Assembly (NCBI GenBank): GCA_021782055.1 | Contig: JAJXVP010000018.1 | Span: 1-30,332, forward strand | Direction of reading: 5' to 3' | Length of the DNA stretch: 30,332 nt | DNA from: a bacterium | GTDB taxonomy: Bacteria; Spirochaetota; Spirochaetia; JABEVK01 | Shown: piece by piece, positions 1-8,562 of the stretch | Position numbering within the stretch: position 1 is the first letter of the stretch | How the letters are laid out: each line of letters opens with the position of its first letter | Translations under genes and position numbers: made by a program | The notes under the pieces: generated by a model | The model's database searches: none | The model's input: the letters and a program-made list of their open reading frames with translations, nothing else | What the model was told of the DNA's origin: nothing

Positions 1-211
1 CTAGCATTGTCTGAAGAAAATGCGCCGACAGGTAAAGCGCGGCCGTTGTCGCCGTAGGGTCGTCAGGATACAGCGATGGATTGAAGATCAGCATCGCCTC
101 GTTGATAGCGTTGGTGATATCTGTATCAAGAACGGCCGGCAAAGCAGTCCCATAGGCAAACTGCCCTCGAGCAAAATAGGCCTGGAACTGCGCTACCGTT
201 AACGGGTTCAT
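1..211 (-). CDS. DUF4054-like head-completion protein, 5' part only
   Basis: The reading frame starts at the ATG at 209-211 and runs off the left edge, so about 70 residues are seen. It begins MNPLTVAQFQAYFARGQF and continues through V.DTDI.NAINEA to ALYLSAHFLQTM. That pattern (an N-terminal F..yF..gqFayG, then D.DI..A..EA, then yL.AHfL) is what I recall for DUF4054, a small head-tail joining family usually encoded just after the capsid gene. The ATG overlaps the stop of the upstream coiled-coil gene by four bases (ATGA), so translation is probably coupled. Its place after the DUF2184 capsid gene supports a role in head completion. The C-terminus is not visible, so length cannot be compared with the family. 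Confidence 0.75.
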   Translation of the reverse strand, partial: MNPLTVAQFQAYFARGQFAYGTALPAVLDTDITNAINEAMLIFNPSLYPDDPTATTAALYLSAHFLQTML

Positions 212-510
212 TGCTGGTTCTGTCCTTGCGGATTCTGGCCCTTAGGAGCAACGTCTTTTTGAATTGCAGCTAACTGCGATTTCAAAGCTGTGTTTTCGGC
301 AGTAAGCGCATCGACCTGCTTTTGCAAGTCTGCAACCTTTGCCTGATCATTCCGGCGGCCGGCGGCCGGAATCGTCGCCAAGTCCTGAGGGTAATCAAGC
401 AGGAGTTTTTTTCCCAAGGCATCTTGGACGTTAGCGGATGCCCCCGCCGAAATAACCGTTTTGTCCGGTAAGCGAATATCTCGCGCGCCGCGATTGTAAA
501 GTGTCATCAT
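208..510 (-). CDS. Small structural-module protein with C-terminal coiled coil
   Basis: 100 residues. The first ~50 contain YNRGARDIRLPDKTVISAGA and a DYPQDLA segment, resembling small phage proteins found next to capsid genes that carry a short beta-rich domain. Residues ~58-88 form an alpha-helical heptad stretch (KVADLQKQVDALTAENTALK), and the tail is rich in Q, N, P and G. I infer a minor virion or head-associated protein that oligomerises through the coiled coil; no enzymatic motif is visible. It overlaps the Rossmann-like gene upstream by four bases (ATGA) and the DUF4054 gene downstream by four bases. Two consecutive ATGs open the frame. Function is not known. Confidence 0.7.
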   Translation of the reverse strand: MMTLYNRGARDIRLPDKTVISAGASANVQDALGKKLLLDYPQDLATIPAAGRRNDQAKVADLQKQVDALTAENTALKSQLAAIQKDVAPKGQNPQGQNQQ

Positions 511-1001
511 GGCCCCCCATAGGTCTGATTGGGGAATGCTATCCCCGAAAAGGGATCAGTTGTGATTTTGACCCCACGTGCTTCGGCTCGGCCGAAAAGA
601 TAAAAGAAACTGTCGCGTTGATTTCCGTATTCCGAAAAGTGCGAGAGGTGGACCCCGCGAAAACTAATTTCCATGTACCCATCCAGAATGGCCAGCGCCA
701 TCATCCACGACACCGATCCACCAAATCTTGCACCGAACGCATCAATCAAACATCTCGATGGCAAGATATTCGCATTCGGAAGATCACTGCACGGATCCAT
801 AAGGACGAGTCGTTCCTGGACGTCTGTTAGCCACGGCTCGAAAAGCTCCTTGCCGTGCAGTTGGAAAATCTTGTCAACGCGACAATCAATCGACTTAAGA
901 GCTTCGAAGGCCGTTGACGTTGCCCAAATGTCACTGGTTTGAGAATCAAGCTTTGTCTGTTCGTAGCCAGAGCCTTTACCAACAATCGTCAACGGCCTCA
1001 C
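507..1001 (-). CDS. Rossmann-like phage protein of unknown function
   Basis: 164 residues. The N-terminus MRPLTIVGKGSGYEQ has a beta-strand followed by a glycine-rich turn, as in nucleotide- or sugar-nucleotide-binding Rossmann folds. A later segment, SVSWMMALAILDGYMEI, then GVHLSHFSEYGNQRDSFFY, matches a pattern I recall from phage proteins of unknown role (MLALAi..G..eI...GVDM....EY..QR). Here GVDM reads GVHL. No catalytic assignment can be made. It lies directly after the major capsid gene with only two bases between, inside the head module, which suggests co-expression with virion proteins rather than with replication genes. Alternatives are a glycosyltransferase-like capsid modifier or a nucleotide-binding accessory protein; both are guesses. 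Confidence 0.7.
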   Translation of the reverse strand: MRPLTIVGKGSGYEQTKLDSQTSDIWATSTAFEALKSIDCRVDKIFQLHGKELFEPWLTDVQERLVLMDPCSDLPNANILPSRCLIDAFGARFGGSVSWMMALAILDGYMEISFRGVHLSHFSEYGNQRDSFFYLFGRAEARGVKITTDPFSGIAFPNQTYGGP

Positions 1002-1003
1002 GG

Positions 1004-2005
1004 TTAGGCCTGCTCGTCGATATAGTAGACTTCCCGCGGCCTACTGATCAGGACGCCGGAATACTGCCCATAAGCGGGCTGTTGCCAGTTGATCTTGTTC
1101 GAGGTATCAGCCTCCAGCATCGTCAGATCAACAGGGATGGACATCGACAACGTATCGGGGTCACGGCGGTACAAAACGGCACGGTTCTTGTTGAGCCCGT
1201 AAGCCGCGTTGCGTGTGGCGTCCGCGTAAGCAAGTCCTTTGATCTCAAAGTTCTCGTTAGCGGTCATTCGGCGGAACAAGTCCGTCAGGTACGACAACAT
1301 CGAATTGACAGGGTAGCTGGACGAAACCGGGGTTCCTAACCCTAAGAAGTCCGACATCGGCAGGATTAAAGTGTCCGGCATCGCCGTGGCGTTGGAATTG
1401 TTGAAGTAGGCCTCGAGGACGCTACCAACGAACGTCGCAAACTGAGCCGAAGTCATCGCGCTGATGTGCACCGGCAAGAGCGACGTGTCGATGTTGACGT
1501 TGGGGTTATTCAGGAGGCCAGTGATCGTATTAACCGATGGATGGCCTAAGAAGGCGCACTGCTGAATACCCAGATCCCAGCTCTTCTTGAGTGCGGCCAT
1601 CTTGGTGGCAACAACGTCCCAGTTACCTGCGGCGGCCGCTTTCTCAATTTCGAATACGGTCCACGCCGCGGCCTTAGCCCACGTGCGAACCGGCATCCGG
1701 ATAGGAGACAGTGCGGCGTCGACAGTTGCCAAACGGCTCGCGCCCTGACCGGTGTCAACGTCGCCATCGAAGAACCCACCAGAAGTCTGGAATGCCAAGT
1801 TCTGAACGATCTCGTCACTCCACGATGCTTCGCCAACGTCGACCGGCAGGAAATCCGCAATCGGGATTTCATAGAACTTCTGGTCGATGATCTTTGACCG
1901 AATATAGGTCAGCGTCTCGGTGATATAACGAAATCCAGCGCTCGCCGGATCAATATCCCCATTGGCGTTGGTAAGCTGAAAACCTTTAACGAAACGAACA
2001 CTCAT
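1004..2005 (-). CDS. Major capsid protein, DUF2184 family
   Basis: 333 residues. The overall sequence resembles the DUF2184 major capsid family: an N-terminal FRYITETLTYIRSKIIDQKF helix region, an IADFLPVDVGEASW segment, a RTWAKAAAWTVFEIEKA helix, a central IQQCAFLGHPSVNTITGLLNN segment, and a C-terminal PREVYYIDE strand. This family adopts the HK97-type shell fold. Length (about 330) is usual for the family. The order portal, MuF, DUF2213, cement, DUF2184 capsid, DUF4054 is a recurring phage head cassette and strongly supports the call. The start ATG overlaps the stop of the cement gene by four bases. No separate delta domain is evident; scaffolding is probably provided by the DUF2213 protein two genes upstream. 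Confidence 0.9.
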   Translation of the reverse strand: MSVRFVKGFQLTNANGDIDPASAGFRYITETLTYIRSKIIDQKFYEIPIADFLPVDVGEASWSDEIVQNLAFQTSGGFFDGDVDTGQGASRLATVDAALSPIRMPVRTWAKAAAWTVFEIEKAAAAGNWDVVATKMAALKKSWDLGIQQCAFLGHPSVNTITGLLNNPNVNIDTSLLPVHISAMTSAQFATFVGSVLEAYFNNSNATAMPDTLILPMSDFLGLGTPVSSSYPVNSMLSYLTDLFRRMTANENFEIKGLAYADATRNAAYGLNKNRAVLYRRDPDTLSMSIPVDLTMLEADTSNKINWQQPAYGQYSGVLISRPREVYYIDEQA

Positions 2006-2520
2006 GTCGACACCCCGCTATATTTAGTTCCGTTGGCGGTGATCAAAACGCGAACGAGATCCCCGACATTAACCGCCTTGTCGAGAGTAACGCCCAAAAT
2101 GTAGTTCCCGGTGGCAGGAACGATGATCTGGCCCGGAGTGGTATAGTCAGCCACGACCGCCTGGTTGCGATTCATGGTCGTCTTGGCGCTCATGGCCATT
2201 ACGGCACCAAGCAACGCAACTTGAATTGTTTGCCCAGGGGAAAATATTCCATCCTTGGTCGATGAGACCACAACTCCAATGATGATATCGTTGTCGGAGG
2301 TCGCAACATCCACCATCGGAACCCCGTTGTTATCAGCGGTCCCAAGATCGACCAATTTTACTGGCGCACCGGCAGGGACGCCAGGGCTCCCTTCATAGGT
2401 CGCGATTGAGCTGGGGTTCAGGCGACACGTGAGAATCCCTGGATTGGGATTCGATTGCAGATCCAGCTGTCCAGCAAAACGAGACTGGACAAACTGGTTC
2501 ATATTCATAAGAACACTCAT
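2002..2520 (-). CDS. Head structural cement/decoration protein
   Basis: 172 residues, predicted mostly beta. Features are an N-terminal QFVQSRFAGQLDL segment, then GVPAGAPVKLVD, DNDIIIGVVV, FSPGQTIQVALLGAVMAM and a C-terminal GNYILGVTLDKA followed by VGDLVRVLIT. This is the look of phage cement proteins (DUF2190-like or gp24-like) that stabilise the shell by binding on the outside of capsomers. It lies between the DUF2213 gene (four-base overlap) and the major capsid gene (four-base overlap), the usual place for this component. The call rests on fold-like pattern plus position; no catalytic residues are expected. Confidence 0.8.
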   Translation of the reverse strand: MSVLMNMNQFVQSRFAGQLDLQSNPNPGILTCRLNPSSIATYEGSPGVPAGAPVKLVDLGTADNNGVPMVDVATSDNDIIIGVVVSSTKDGIFSPGQTIQVALLGAVMAMSAKTTMNRNQAVVADYTTPGQIIVPATGNYILGVTLDKAVNVGDLVRVLITANGTKYSGVST

Positions 2521-3638
2521 TTAGCACCTCCGGTCACAGGAACGGCTTTTCCATAGCGGGAGTTTCCGAGCTGAAGCCGTTCATTTTTTGTCTTAACGTC
2601 AGGCTTGATATCGACCGAGCGAGACGAAGCAACCGCGGTCCGAACCTTTTGGAAGTTGGCATTAGCGGCAGGCCGCGCATTGGTATGCTGTGAAGCCACA
2701 ACAGGCTCAGCTGGTTCGCCAATGGGCTCGATCGTCCCATTGGGTTTGTCGGTGGCGTTTTGATTTCCGTCACCGAGTGCCTCAAGCAACTCCTGCACGG
2801 TAATCTGTTGGCCATCGGGCAACTGGATCACAGAATCAGGCGACAGCGCTTCTTCATCGGGCGCCGGAGTTCCAGCGTTTTTCTTTTGCATATACGCGTC
2901 GACGGCTTCAGAGAGCGGGATCTTATTGCCACCAAAATCGACATAACTTTCGTTGGCGTTGATGTTTTGCTCAGTCATATCGCCACCGGCCGCAGGCCCG
3001 TTACCTTGTCCGCCCTTTGTGTCTTTGGGAGGTGGATCGCCAGCATTCGCATGCTGTTGGGGCTTAGCAGGTGCAGCGCCCTGGGGCGAAGACTTCTTAA
3101 TAAAAATCTTCAAAGGATTCATGGAATCCCCCTTTGAATTTGCGTAAACTTTAGTTCCCTCATACCGAGGGTTTGGGACTATAGCCATGTGCGTGTAAAA
3201 GCCGTCCGTAACCTCTCTGTCATAAGCGATGTTGTGATAGCTCTTTCCGTTCCCTGGTTCTTGTTCGGTCGGAATGTACGCGCAAGAGGCGGCATACCCT
3301 TTGTCATCGATATTCGTTTGTGTGTCTTGGTCCCAGATCACAACGTCCGCATAGTCCCATCCAGTGTCCTTGGTCCCAACATCTGTCACGACGCCGACAG
3401 CGTATTTATCCCGTTCCTCAGGAGACATGCTCGAGTAGTCAAACGCGTTTTCTGCGTTAGCTACATCGTTGTCCTGGTGTGCCTCATTGAAGACCGGCAT
3501 ACCAACAAAGGTCGGGCGCATTTTGTCGAGAGCGGGTCGCTGTACTAATACAGTTCCTTCGCCTATATCGTGATAGGAAATGAGTCCTGGCTCGATGAAT
3601 TCTATTCGGTATCGTTTAGGCCTAGTTCCTTGTTCCAC
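2517..3638 (-). CDS. DUF2213 prohead protease/scaffold protein
   Basis: 373 residues. The first ~165 residues carry the DUF2213 pattern: YHDIGEGTVLVQRPAL, PVFNEAHQD, GVVTDVGTKDTGWDYADVVI, a KGYAASCAY segment, YDREVTDGFYTHMAIVPNPRY. The conserved His residues (AHQD and THMAIV) fit the idea that this family is a capsid maturation protease. The remaining ~200 residues are low-complexity, rich in P, Q, A, N and D, as expected for an internal scaffold fused to the protease. The frame opens with GTG at 3636-3638 without a strong ribosome binding site; an in-frame TGA lies a little upstream, which limits the choice. A 47-base gap separates it from the MuF gene. Confidence 0.82.
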   Translation of the reverse strand: MEQGTRPKRYRIEFIEPGLISYHDIGEGTVLVQRPALDKMRPTFVGMPVFNEAHQDNDVANAENAFDYSSMSPEERDKYAVGVVTDVGTKDTGWDYADVVIWDQDTQTNIDDKGYAASCAYIPTEQEPGNGKSYHNIAYDREVTDGFYTHMAIVPNPRYEGTKVYANSKGDSMNPLKIFIKKSSPQGAAPAKPQQHANAGDPPPKDTKGGQGNGPAAGGDMTEQNINANESYVDFGGNKIPLSEAVDAYMQKKNAGTPAPDEEALSPDSVIQLPDGQQITVQELLEALGDGNQNATDKPNGTIEPIGEPAEPVVASQHTNARPAANANFQKVRTAVASSRSVDIKPDVKTKNERLQLGNSRYGKAVPVTGGAK

Positions 3639-3685
3639 AGCACCATCTAAACGCTGTCAAGAGTTTTCGGCCAGTAGTGAGAAAC

Positions 3686-4627
3686 TCATACGACAGGTCG
3701 GGCGATACACCGGCATCCGAACGGCTCACCAGGCTCTTGAGGCTCACCGTGAGGACCGGACGGAGGTGGATCGCCGAACGTAAATCTGTGTCCATGCAGA
3801 GGACCTCCTGGTCCGTGAGCTGGCTGTCCCCACCGATTTGATTCGCGACACCTTGCGTCCGCAGAGCTCATCCAGATGTAGTCGGTAACACCAGCCTCTG
3901 TGTATCGCTCACGCCGAAACTTCGATAGGAACAGACTGCTCTCTTGCCTAGCAAGGAATCTAGCTTTATTTTTTGTCACTCCCCATTCGCCCATTATCAT
4001 CTGTGCGAACTCACGCGGTGATGCGCCGTCCTGTATAGCACGCTCTGTCATGGTCCTGAGACGTTCGACTTGATTCGGGGTCCAGTTCTTTACGTTCAGC
4101 TGTTGGTTGTAGTTGTAATCCTCAAGAAGTTTATCTCTGCTATCCGGCGTAAGATCAGGATGTATCCCTAGGTAGTGCAGATCCTTTACTGCTTGTGTGT
4201 CCATGTCTGCTAGCGGCTTCTCAAAATCAAAGCGAATATTCTTCACAGTCTCAATAGCAACTGGTTGCATTTGATCGATGAGGCGCTGAGCCTTTTGGAT
4301 TAACGCTTGAGACCGGAAATTCGCGGATGCCGCGACTGCTTGGATATCCGCCGGAGGTCGACCGATCCAGATTCCAGACCTTGCATCCAGCTTGGCAAAC
4401 CTAGACAGTTCCCGCGAGATTGCGATCGAGAATTTCCCTGAAAACTGGCCGTTCTTGTATTTGATCTTGCCTTCCCGAAGCGCGGACTTGACGGCCGAGA
4501 ATTGATCATTTGGTAGTTCGTTTTGATCTGACACGAGCAAAAGCAAATCGGCGTAGAATACGTCATAGAAGAGTTGTGTTAGTTCACGGTCTGTCTGGGC
4601 CCAATAGCTATCTTTGAGGTGGAGCAA
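3686..4627 (-). CDS. MuF-like minor head (head morphogenesis) protein
   Basis: 313 residues. The C-terminal third holds the phage Mu F-type signature: RFLARQESSLFLSKFRRERY, then DARCRESNRWG, a HGHRFTFGDPPPS segment and a final PFGCRCIARPVV. This family adds a few copies near the portal and helps head assembly or DNA ejection. The N-terminal half is helical without recognised domains. The only plausible start is TTG at 4625-4627, preceded by a GAGG ribosome binding site about seven bases away, so the gene overlaps the portal gene by 20 bases. Its place between portal and DUF2213 genes is the standard cassette order. Confidence 0.85.
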   Translation of the reverse strand: MLHLKDSYWAQTDRELTQLFYDVFYADLLLLVSDQNELPNDQFSAVKSALREGKIKYKNGQFSGKFSIAISRELSRFAKLDARSGIWIGRPPADIQAVAASANFRSQALIQKAQRLIDQMQPVAIETVKNIRFDFEKPLADMDTQAVKDLHYLGIHPDLTPDSRDKLLEDYNYNQQLNVKNWTPNQVERLRTMTERAIQDGASPREFAQMIMGEWGVTKNKARFLARQESSLFLSKFRRERYTEAGVTDYIWMSSADARCRESNRWGQPAHGPGGPLHGHRFTFGDPPPSGPHGEPQEPGEPFGCRCIARPVV

Positions 4628-6053
4628 TCTTTGCCCTCGTTGTTCCTGCCGGGATTTGATCGGTTAGAGACTGCTTTGCCGGTTCGTCGACACTCATTGG
4701 ACCGTTGGGTGGCGAAGGTTGCGGCGGCAAGAACCCCTGTTCCATTTTTGTCTGGATTGTGACGAGTGAATCTTTCTTTTGCAGTTGACCCATCTCCGAA
4801 GAATCCAGAAGTCCACGATCGTAAAGGGCTAAGTACCTGTTTGCCTTGGATGTTTTGACCTGTTCCTGCTCCACCTCGGTTAGTACCCGCATGCTGGGCC
4901 ATCTGATTTTGTACCGGGGGACATATCCCCATAGGCAGCTCATCGTAAGATCGAGGAGCTGCCGAACTGGTTTGGTCAACGGGAATCGGATTTCACCTTC
5001 GACCATCTGGTTGTACGATTCAAGGTCATCCTCGCCAGAGTTAAAGCCGGATGCAGAGATTCCAAACAGCTTCGTCATTGGCATTCTAAGCGCCGCCGAG
5101 ATTCCTATCCGGTTTTGTTGCATGACTTCCGCGAGTCCGCCAAACGTCATGGTTTTTTGTTCGTACTTTTCCTTAGCGTCGATGATCAGGGCATTCAGGT
5201 AGTTTTTGAGCTGGTTGGCGGCTTGGACACGTTCAGTTACGGCAGTAGTTCCCGCCTTGGTGTAGAGCTTGTTTGCCAGGCCTTCGATCGAATAAACGTC
5301 GACTTTTGATTCGTCGAGGATTTCGTATAGCACGTCTTGAGTCTTCAGGTACAAATTCAAGTCGCGGATCATGCGCTCGCCTTCGGACATGCCCCAGCCG
5401 CGAAGTTGCCGGCGCACATAGCTAGGAGCTCGTTTGCCTCTTAGCCGGATAAACCGCGATTCGTGGATTGGTTGGCCCCACAGATAGAACAGTTGGCGAT
5501 CGTCACCGTTGCCATAGAACAGTCCCTCGAAGTCGTCGAAGTACGCGACGTTAGTATCAAGTTGCCAGCGGTCGATATCGTAGAACTCGATAGGGGTGCC
5601 ACTGAGCTTGCGAATATCGAGGGGCGTTTCGGGGTCTTGGTTGGTATTGATAAGCAAAGCCCCGCCGCCGTATAACCTGGCCCATGTCATCGCATCAAGA
5701 AGTTTTTCCCAGATGCCGTTAGCTTCCCAAAAATCGAACACTGCCTCTATGTCATCGTTCTCCATCTCGGTGGATTCGATCTCGATCCCTTTCCCGATGG
5801 CATCTTGGATCGGCAACTGGATCGCGGTCTGAAAGAGACCATTGCCGGTGAATAGATACGTGAGAATGATGCGGTTGACAGTCAGTAGGGAATAGTTGTT
5901 GCCATACGCGAGTGTATTGTACCCGCTGAGTTGACTTCCACCGGTCACAAGGTTTGACACCCGGACGGCAGACACTAGGTCACTCAGTCCGTTGACTAGC
6001 TCTGATTTGTTGGTTCGTAACTTGGCGCGATTGACGGATCGATTTCTAGACAT
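4608..6053 (-). CDS. Portal protein, DUF1073 family
   Basis: 481 residues. The protein forms the dodecameric ring through which DNA enters the head. Matching features are an N-terminal SLLTVNRIILTYLFTGNGLF segment, DAIGKGIEIES, WARLYGGGALLIN, the PIEFYDIDRW stretch, and a helical C-terminal region with IGISAALRMPMTKLFGIS and SGFNSGEDDLESY. The last is typical of DUF1073-type portals. Length is usual. A GAGGT ribosome binding site lies about five bases before the ATG. It follows terL with eight bases between. The tail (residues ~440-481) is proline-rich and probably disordered. Confidence 0.9.
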   Translation of the reverse strand: MSRNRSVNRAKLRTNKSELVNGLSDLVSAVRVSNLVTGGSQLSGYNTLAYGNNYSLLTVNRIILTYLFTGNGLFQTAIQLPIQDAIGKGIEIESTEMENDDIEAVFDFWEANGIWEKLLDAMTWARLYGGGALLINTNQDPETPLDIRKLSGTPIEFYDIDRWQLDTNVAYFDDFEGLFYGNGDDRQLFYLWGQPIHESRFIRLRGKRAPSYVRRQLRGWGMSEGERMIRDLNLYLKTQDVLYEILDESKVDVYSIEGLANKLYTKAGTTAVTERVQAANQLKNYLNALIIDAKEKYEQKTMTFGGLAEVMQQNRIGISAALRMPMTKLFGISASGFNSGEDDLESYNQMVEGEIRFPLTKPVRQLLDLTMSCLWGYVPRYKIRWPSMRVLTEVEQEQVKTSKANRYLALYDRGLLDSSEMGQLQKKDSLVTIQTKMEQGFLPPQPSPPNGPMSVDEPAKQSLTDQIPAGTTRAKIAPPQR

Positions 6054-6061
6054 TCGTCACC

Positions 6062-7354
6062 TCACAATACGTCTAGCATAGACAGGCCGCCCTCTGTCAG
6101 TTCCGCTAATCCAAAGACCAGAGCATCCATCCTGTTAGGTGATTCGGAGATACCGGGCTTGTAAGAGCAACACTCATCCTCGAGTTCCAAGAATGGTATG
6201 CGGTGCTTAACTCTGCTGTGTTCGTAGAGCGCCGAGATCGGCTCAGCGCGAACAACCTTGCCGCGACTCGAGGTTATGAGCTTAACGTTGATGTTTGGGT
6301 GAGCGTTTCGGATCGTCGCCTCAACCATGTCGCCGCCGAAGTTTTTCTCGGCGACTACGATATCAGCTCGCCACTTGTCGTATGCCGCCGCAACTTCGGC
6401 CGCCCACTCCGACGGTGTGCCGTGACACGAGTAGTCATCGAGGATGATAAACGCCTCTTCGCTCGGACCAGCATACGATGCCGTCACCAAGATTCCGATC
6501 TCGTCACCGTCAACAGATCCAGCCGGATCAACAGCCACAACAACACGCAACAGATCGGGAAGAGGATCGTTGCCGAGGTACTTAAAGAACTTTCGCTGAA
6601 ATAGGCTGCCGGAGTCGTCGCCGTATTCGCCGTTCAAGAACCGCCGCCGCTTATCTGCGCTCAAACTCTCGAGCGTTTTCAGATACTCGGCCGGCAAGAA
6701 CTTATTGTCAGTCGGATTCATCTTGAGCTTACAGTAATCTTCGGCCGGTACAGGTCGCCCATCCGGGAACTTGCCCTCGTAGAAGATCTTATATCCCCAA
6801 TGCGACGTCGACGGCGGGTTGTAAGCGACGAAGAAAAGCCCCCGCATACCTTCCGGGGGAACAAGGCGTGTGATCAGAATCTCGTGGGAGTCATACGAAA
6901 CGGAACTGGCCTCGTCCTCGAAAATCGTTGCGTAGTCCTGGCCGAGGACTTTCTCGGAGCGCTCTTTCTCGTCAAGTCCGCCAATCCAGATTGTCGATCC
7001 ATTAGGGACTTCATAGAACCAGTCAGTTTTGTTGAGCTTAACCTTACCGGCAATCCCTAGGGCTTCCAGGAGGCGCGGCATCGTTTGGAAACAGATGGCT
7101 TTCTTGGCGTGAGCGAATCTGAATCGCACAATAAGGTGATCACTTTTTTGCATGAGCGCCCGAATGACGATCATGTACAGGATGATGAACGTCTTGCCCG
7201 AACGTCCGCCGCCGTCGAGAAGAATGAACCGGTGTTTTTGGGCGAGCTTGATGGCTTCTTTTTGTTTTTCGGTTTTGTCGAGTCGGCGTAAGCCTGGCCT
7301 CTCTGGCCTTGTCTGCAGTGTCCTTGGAACAATAGCTCTGACTGAGTTGATCAT
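6062..7354 (-). CDS. terL: Terminase large subunit
   Basis: 430 residues. ATPase and nuclease of the DNA-packaging motor. Walker A is GGRSGKT around residues 49-55, Walker B is ATIFEDEA around 142-149, and the RNase H-like nuclease domain shows VVAVDPAGS (D276), VVAEKNFGG (E336) and NRMDAL (D410). All three acidic positions expected for metal binding are present, so the enzyme looks intact. It docks on the portal encoded next. It lies 40 bases after the terS stop; the ribosome binding site before the ATG is weak, so some translational coupling to terS is possible. Confidence 0.96.
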   Translation of the reverse strand: MINSVRAIVPRTLQTRPERPGLRRLDKTEKQKEAIKLAQKHRFILLDGGGRSGKTFIILYMIVIRALMQKSDHLIVRFRFAHAKKAICFQTMPRLLEALGIAGKVKLNKTDWFYEVPNGSTIWIGGLDEKERSEKVLGQDYATIFEDEASSVSYDSHEILITRLVPPEGMRGLFFVAYNPPSTSHWGYKIFYEGKFPDGRPVPAEDYCKLKMNPTDNKFLPAEYLKTLESLSADKRRRFLNGEYGDDSGSLFQRKFFKYLGNDPLPDLLRVVVAVDPAGSVDGDEIGILVTASYAGPSEEAFIILDDYSCHGTPSEWAAEVAAAYDKWRADIVVAEKNFGGDMVEATIRNAHPNINVKLITSSRGKVVRAEPISALYEHSRVKHRIPFLELEDECCSYKPGISESPNRMDALVFGLAELTEGGLSMLDVL

Positions 7355-7394
7355 GGCGTTCCGATGATATCCAGCACCTAGGACTGGAAGTCAG

Positions 7395-7790
7395 TCATAG
7401 GAGCGCCGCGTCGTCGTCGGATATCTCAAGGACTATATCTCCGCCGGAGTCTTTTGCCCTTGCGAACTGTAGATACCGGCCCAAGAGCTGGAGAGCTCCA
7501 ACTTTAGCAGCCATCTCCACGCCGTAGTTATTGCCCTCGGTAGGCTGGCTGAAAGCCAATGTCCGGCACTCTTGGAGCCAAAGAAAATGGAGCTCCTCGA
7601 TATTGCTTAGGCGCTCGTTTATTCGCCGTGCTATCTCTTCTTTTATTTGTGGTTTTTGTAGGTTTTCCCAACCCATGTGTTCGGCGGTTCTTTCCGAGTA
7701 TCCGGCCTTCCTTGCGGCGTCTGACGCGTTTAAACCGTTGGCGAGTAAATGTTCAATAAATAGATTTTGCTTCGGTGAAAAACGCGGCAT
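7395..7790 (-). CDS. terS: Terminase small subunit
   Basis: 131 residues. The N-terminus reads SPKQNLFIEHLLANGLNASD then AARKAGYSERTAEHMGWENL, the usual Terminase_2-type helix-turn-helix that recognises the packaging site on viral DNA and recruits the large subunit. The C-terminal half is helical and probably oligomerises into a ring. An AGGA ribosome binding site stands about six bases before the ATG. The gene precedes terL, as is normal, and begins the packaging and head operon that continues to the left edge. Confidence 0.9.
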   Translation of the reverse strand: MPRFSPKQNLFIEHLLANGLNASDAARKAGYSERTAEHMGWENLQKPQIKEEIARRINERLSNIEELHFLWLQECRTLAFSQPTEGNNYGVEMAAKVGALQLLGRYLQFARAKDSGGDIVLEISDDDAALL

Positions 7791-7804
7791 AAATTATCCT
7801 ATAA

Positions 7805-8401
7805 TTAATTTCCTTTCATGCTCGGTGGTGCGCCTGGCAATTCTGCCCACTCGGGGGCGAACATATCCTCGGTCATGTATATCTGCTCACGGAATGTTAT
7901 ATAAAAGCACCAAACCTCTTCTCGTCTATTCCATACTACAACAGGTTTTTTCTCTTTAATGTGCCATCGTAAAATCGGCCTATCTTTCGGTGGCTCCGTT
8001 GTCTGCCAGATGGTGGAGGGTTGCGATACCGCCCACTCCTCAATTGCTTTAACTGCTTGCTCGAATGTAATGTCGGCCTCACGGTAAGCGTTCAATACGC
8101 CACCAGGGCAACCGGCATACCCCATTTTCTCACCGTCAGGTTTTCCTTTAAGCCGCTCATGTAGCTCATTCAATTCTTTGCGCATAGAGTCCCACATCTC
8201 AGTCTCCTTTGTCACCTCAGATTGATCTTGTTCGTCGCTTTTGGCGGATTCGTGAAGTATTGTGTGGTCGCCTTCCGTTCGCAGTACATGTCCGCAAATG
8301 GTGCACCAAACCCGTGCATACGGATGACGATAGGTAGCGGTTTTTCCACCACATTTTGGGCAATTCCACAAGTCCATTCTTATGATAATTTCGACAGCCA
8401 T
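7805..8401 (-). CDS. Zinc-ribbon protein with DUF551-like C-terminus
   Basis: 198 residues. Near the N-terminus CPKCGGKT and WCTICGH form a four-cysteine zinc ribbon (residues ~14-37). The middle (about 60-130) is helical and charged. The C-terminal part, WQTTEPPKDRPILRW, then VVVWNRREEVWCF and a final EWAELP, resembles the small DUF551 module found in phage proteins (W...P....vlv....W.....W..lP). Function is unknown; a nucleic-acid or protein adaptor is possible. The first ATG has a GGAGG ribosome binding site seven bases upstream, so I prefer it over the internal ATG eight codons later. It lies 14 bases before terS. Confidence 0.72.
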   Translation of the reverse strand: MAVEIIIRMDLWNCPKCGGKTATYRHPYARVWCTICGHVLRTEGDHTILHESAKSDEQDQSEVTKETEMWDSMRKELNELHERLKGKPDGEKMGYAGCPGGVLNAYREADITFEQAVKAIEEWAVSQPSTIWQTTEPPKDRPILRWHIKEKKPVVVWNRREEVWCFYITFREQIYMTEDMFAPEWAELPGAPPSMKGN

Positions 8402-8517
8402 TTAATTCCTCCCTGCAAATTGGTCATTTTCGCGTCACCACACATTTCGTCACAGATTCGTTTTGACGCCACTTTGCCCATTAGTGGCATCCGTGGACGT
8501 TTTGCCAGTAATAACGA

Positions 8518-8562
8518 CAAGGCTGGTGCCTTGGCTAAGATTATTAGGCAGTTAGACTGCCT
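8518..8562. other. Two adjacent hairpins in a 139-bp intercistronic gap
   Basis: Stem-loop one is AGGCAGT-TAG-ACTGCCT at 8546-8562, overlapping the stop of the 129-residue gene. Stem-loop two is CAAGGC-TGGT-GCCTTG at 8518-8533. Neither is followed by a long T run on the minus strand, so they are not textbook terminators. They could be RNA processing sites, attenuators or 3'-end protection elements between the replication and late genes. Confidence 0.45.

Noticed and set aside
7355..7397. Mini-ORFs between terS and terL (a 6-codon frame overlapping the terS stop and an 8-codon frame ending at the terL ATG)
   Set aside because: Too short to distinguish from chance; they may aid translation coupling but nothing in the sequence proves it.
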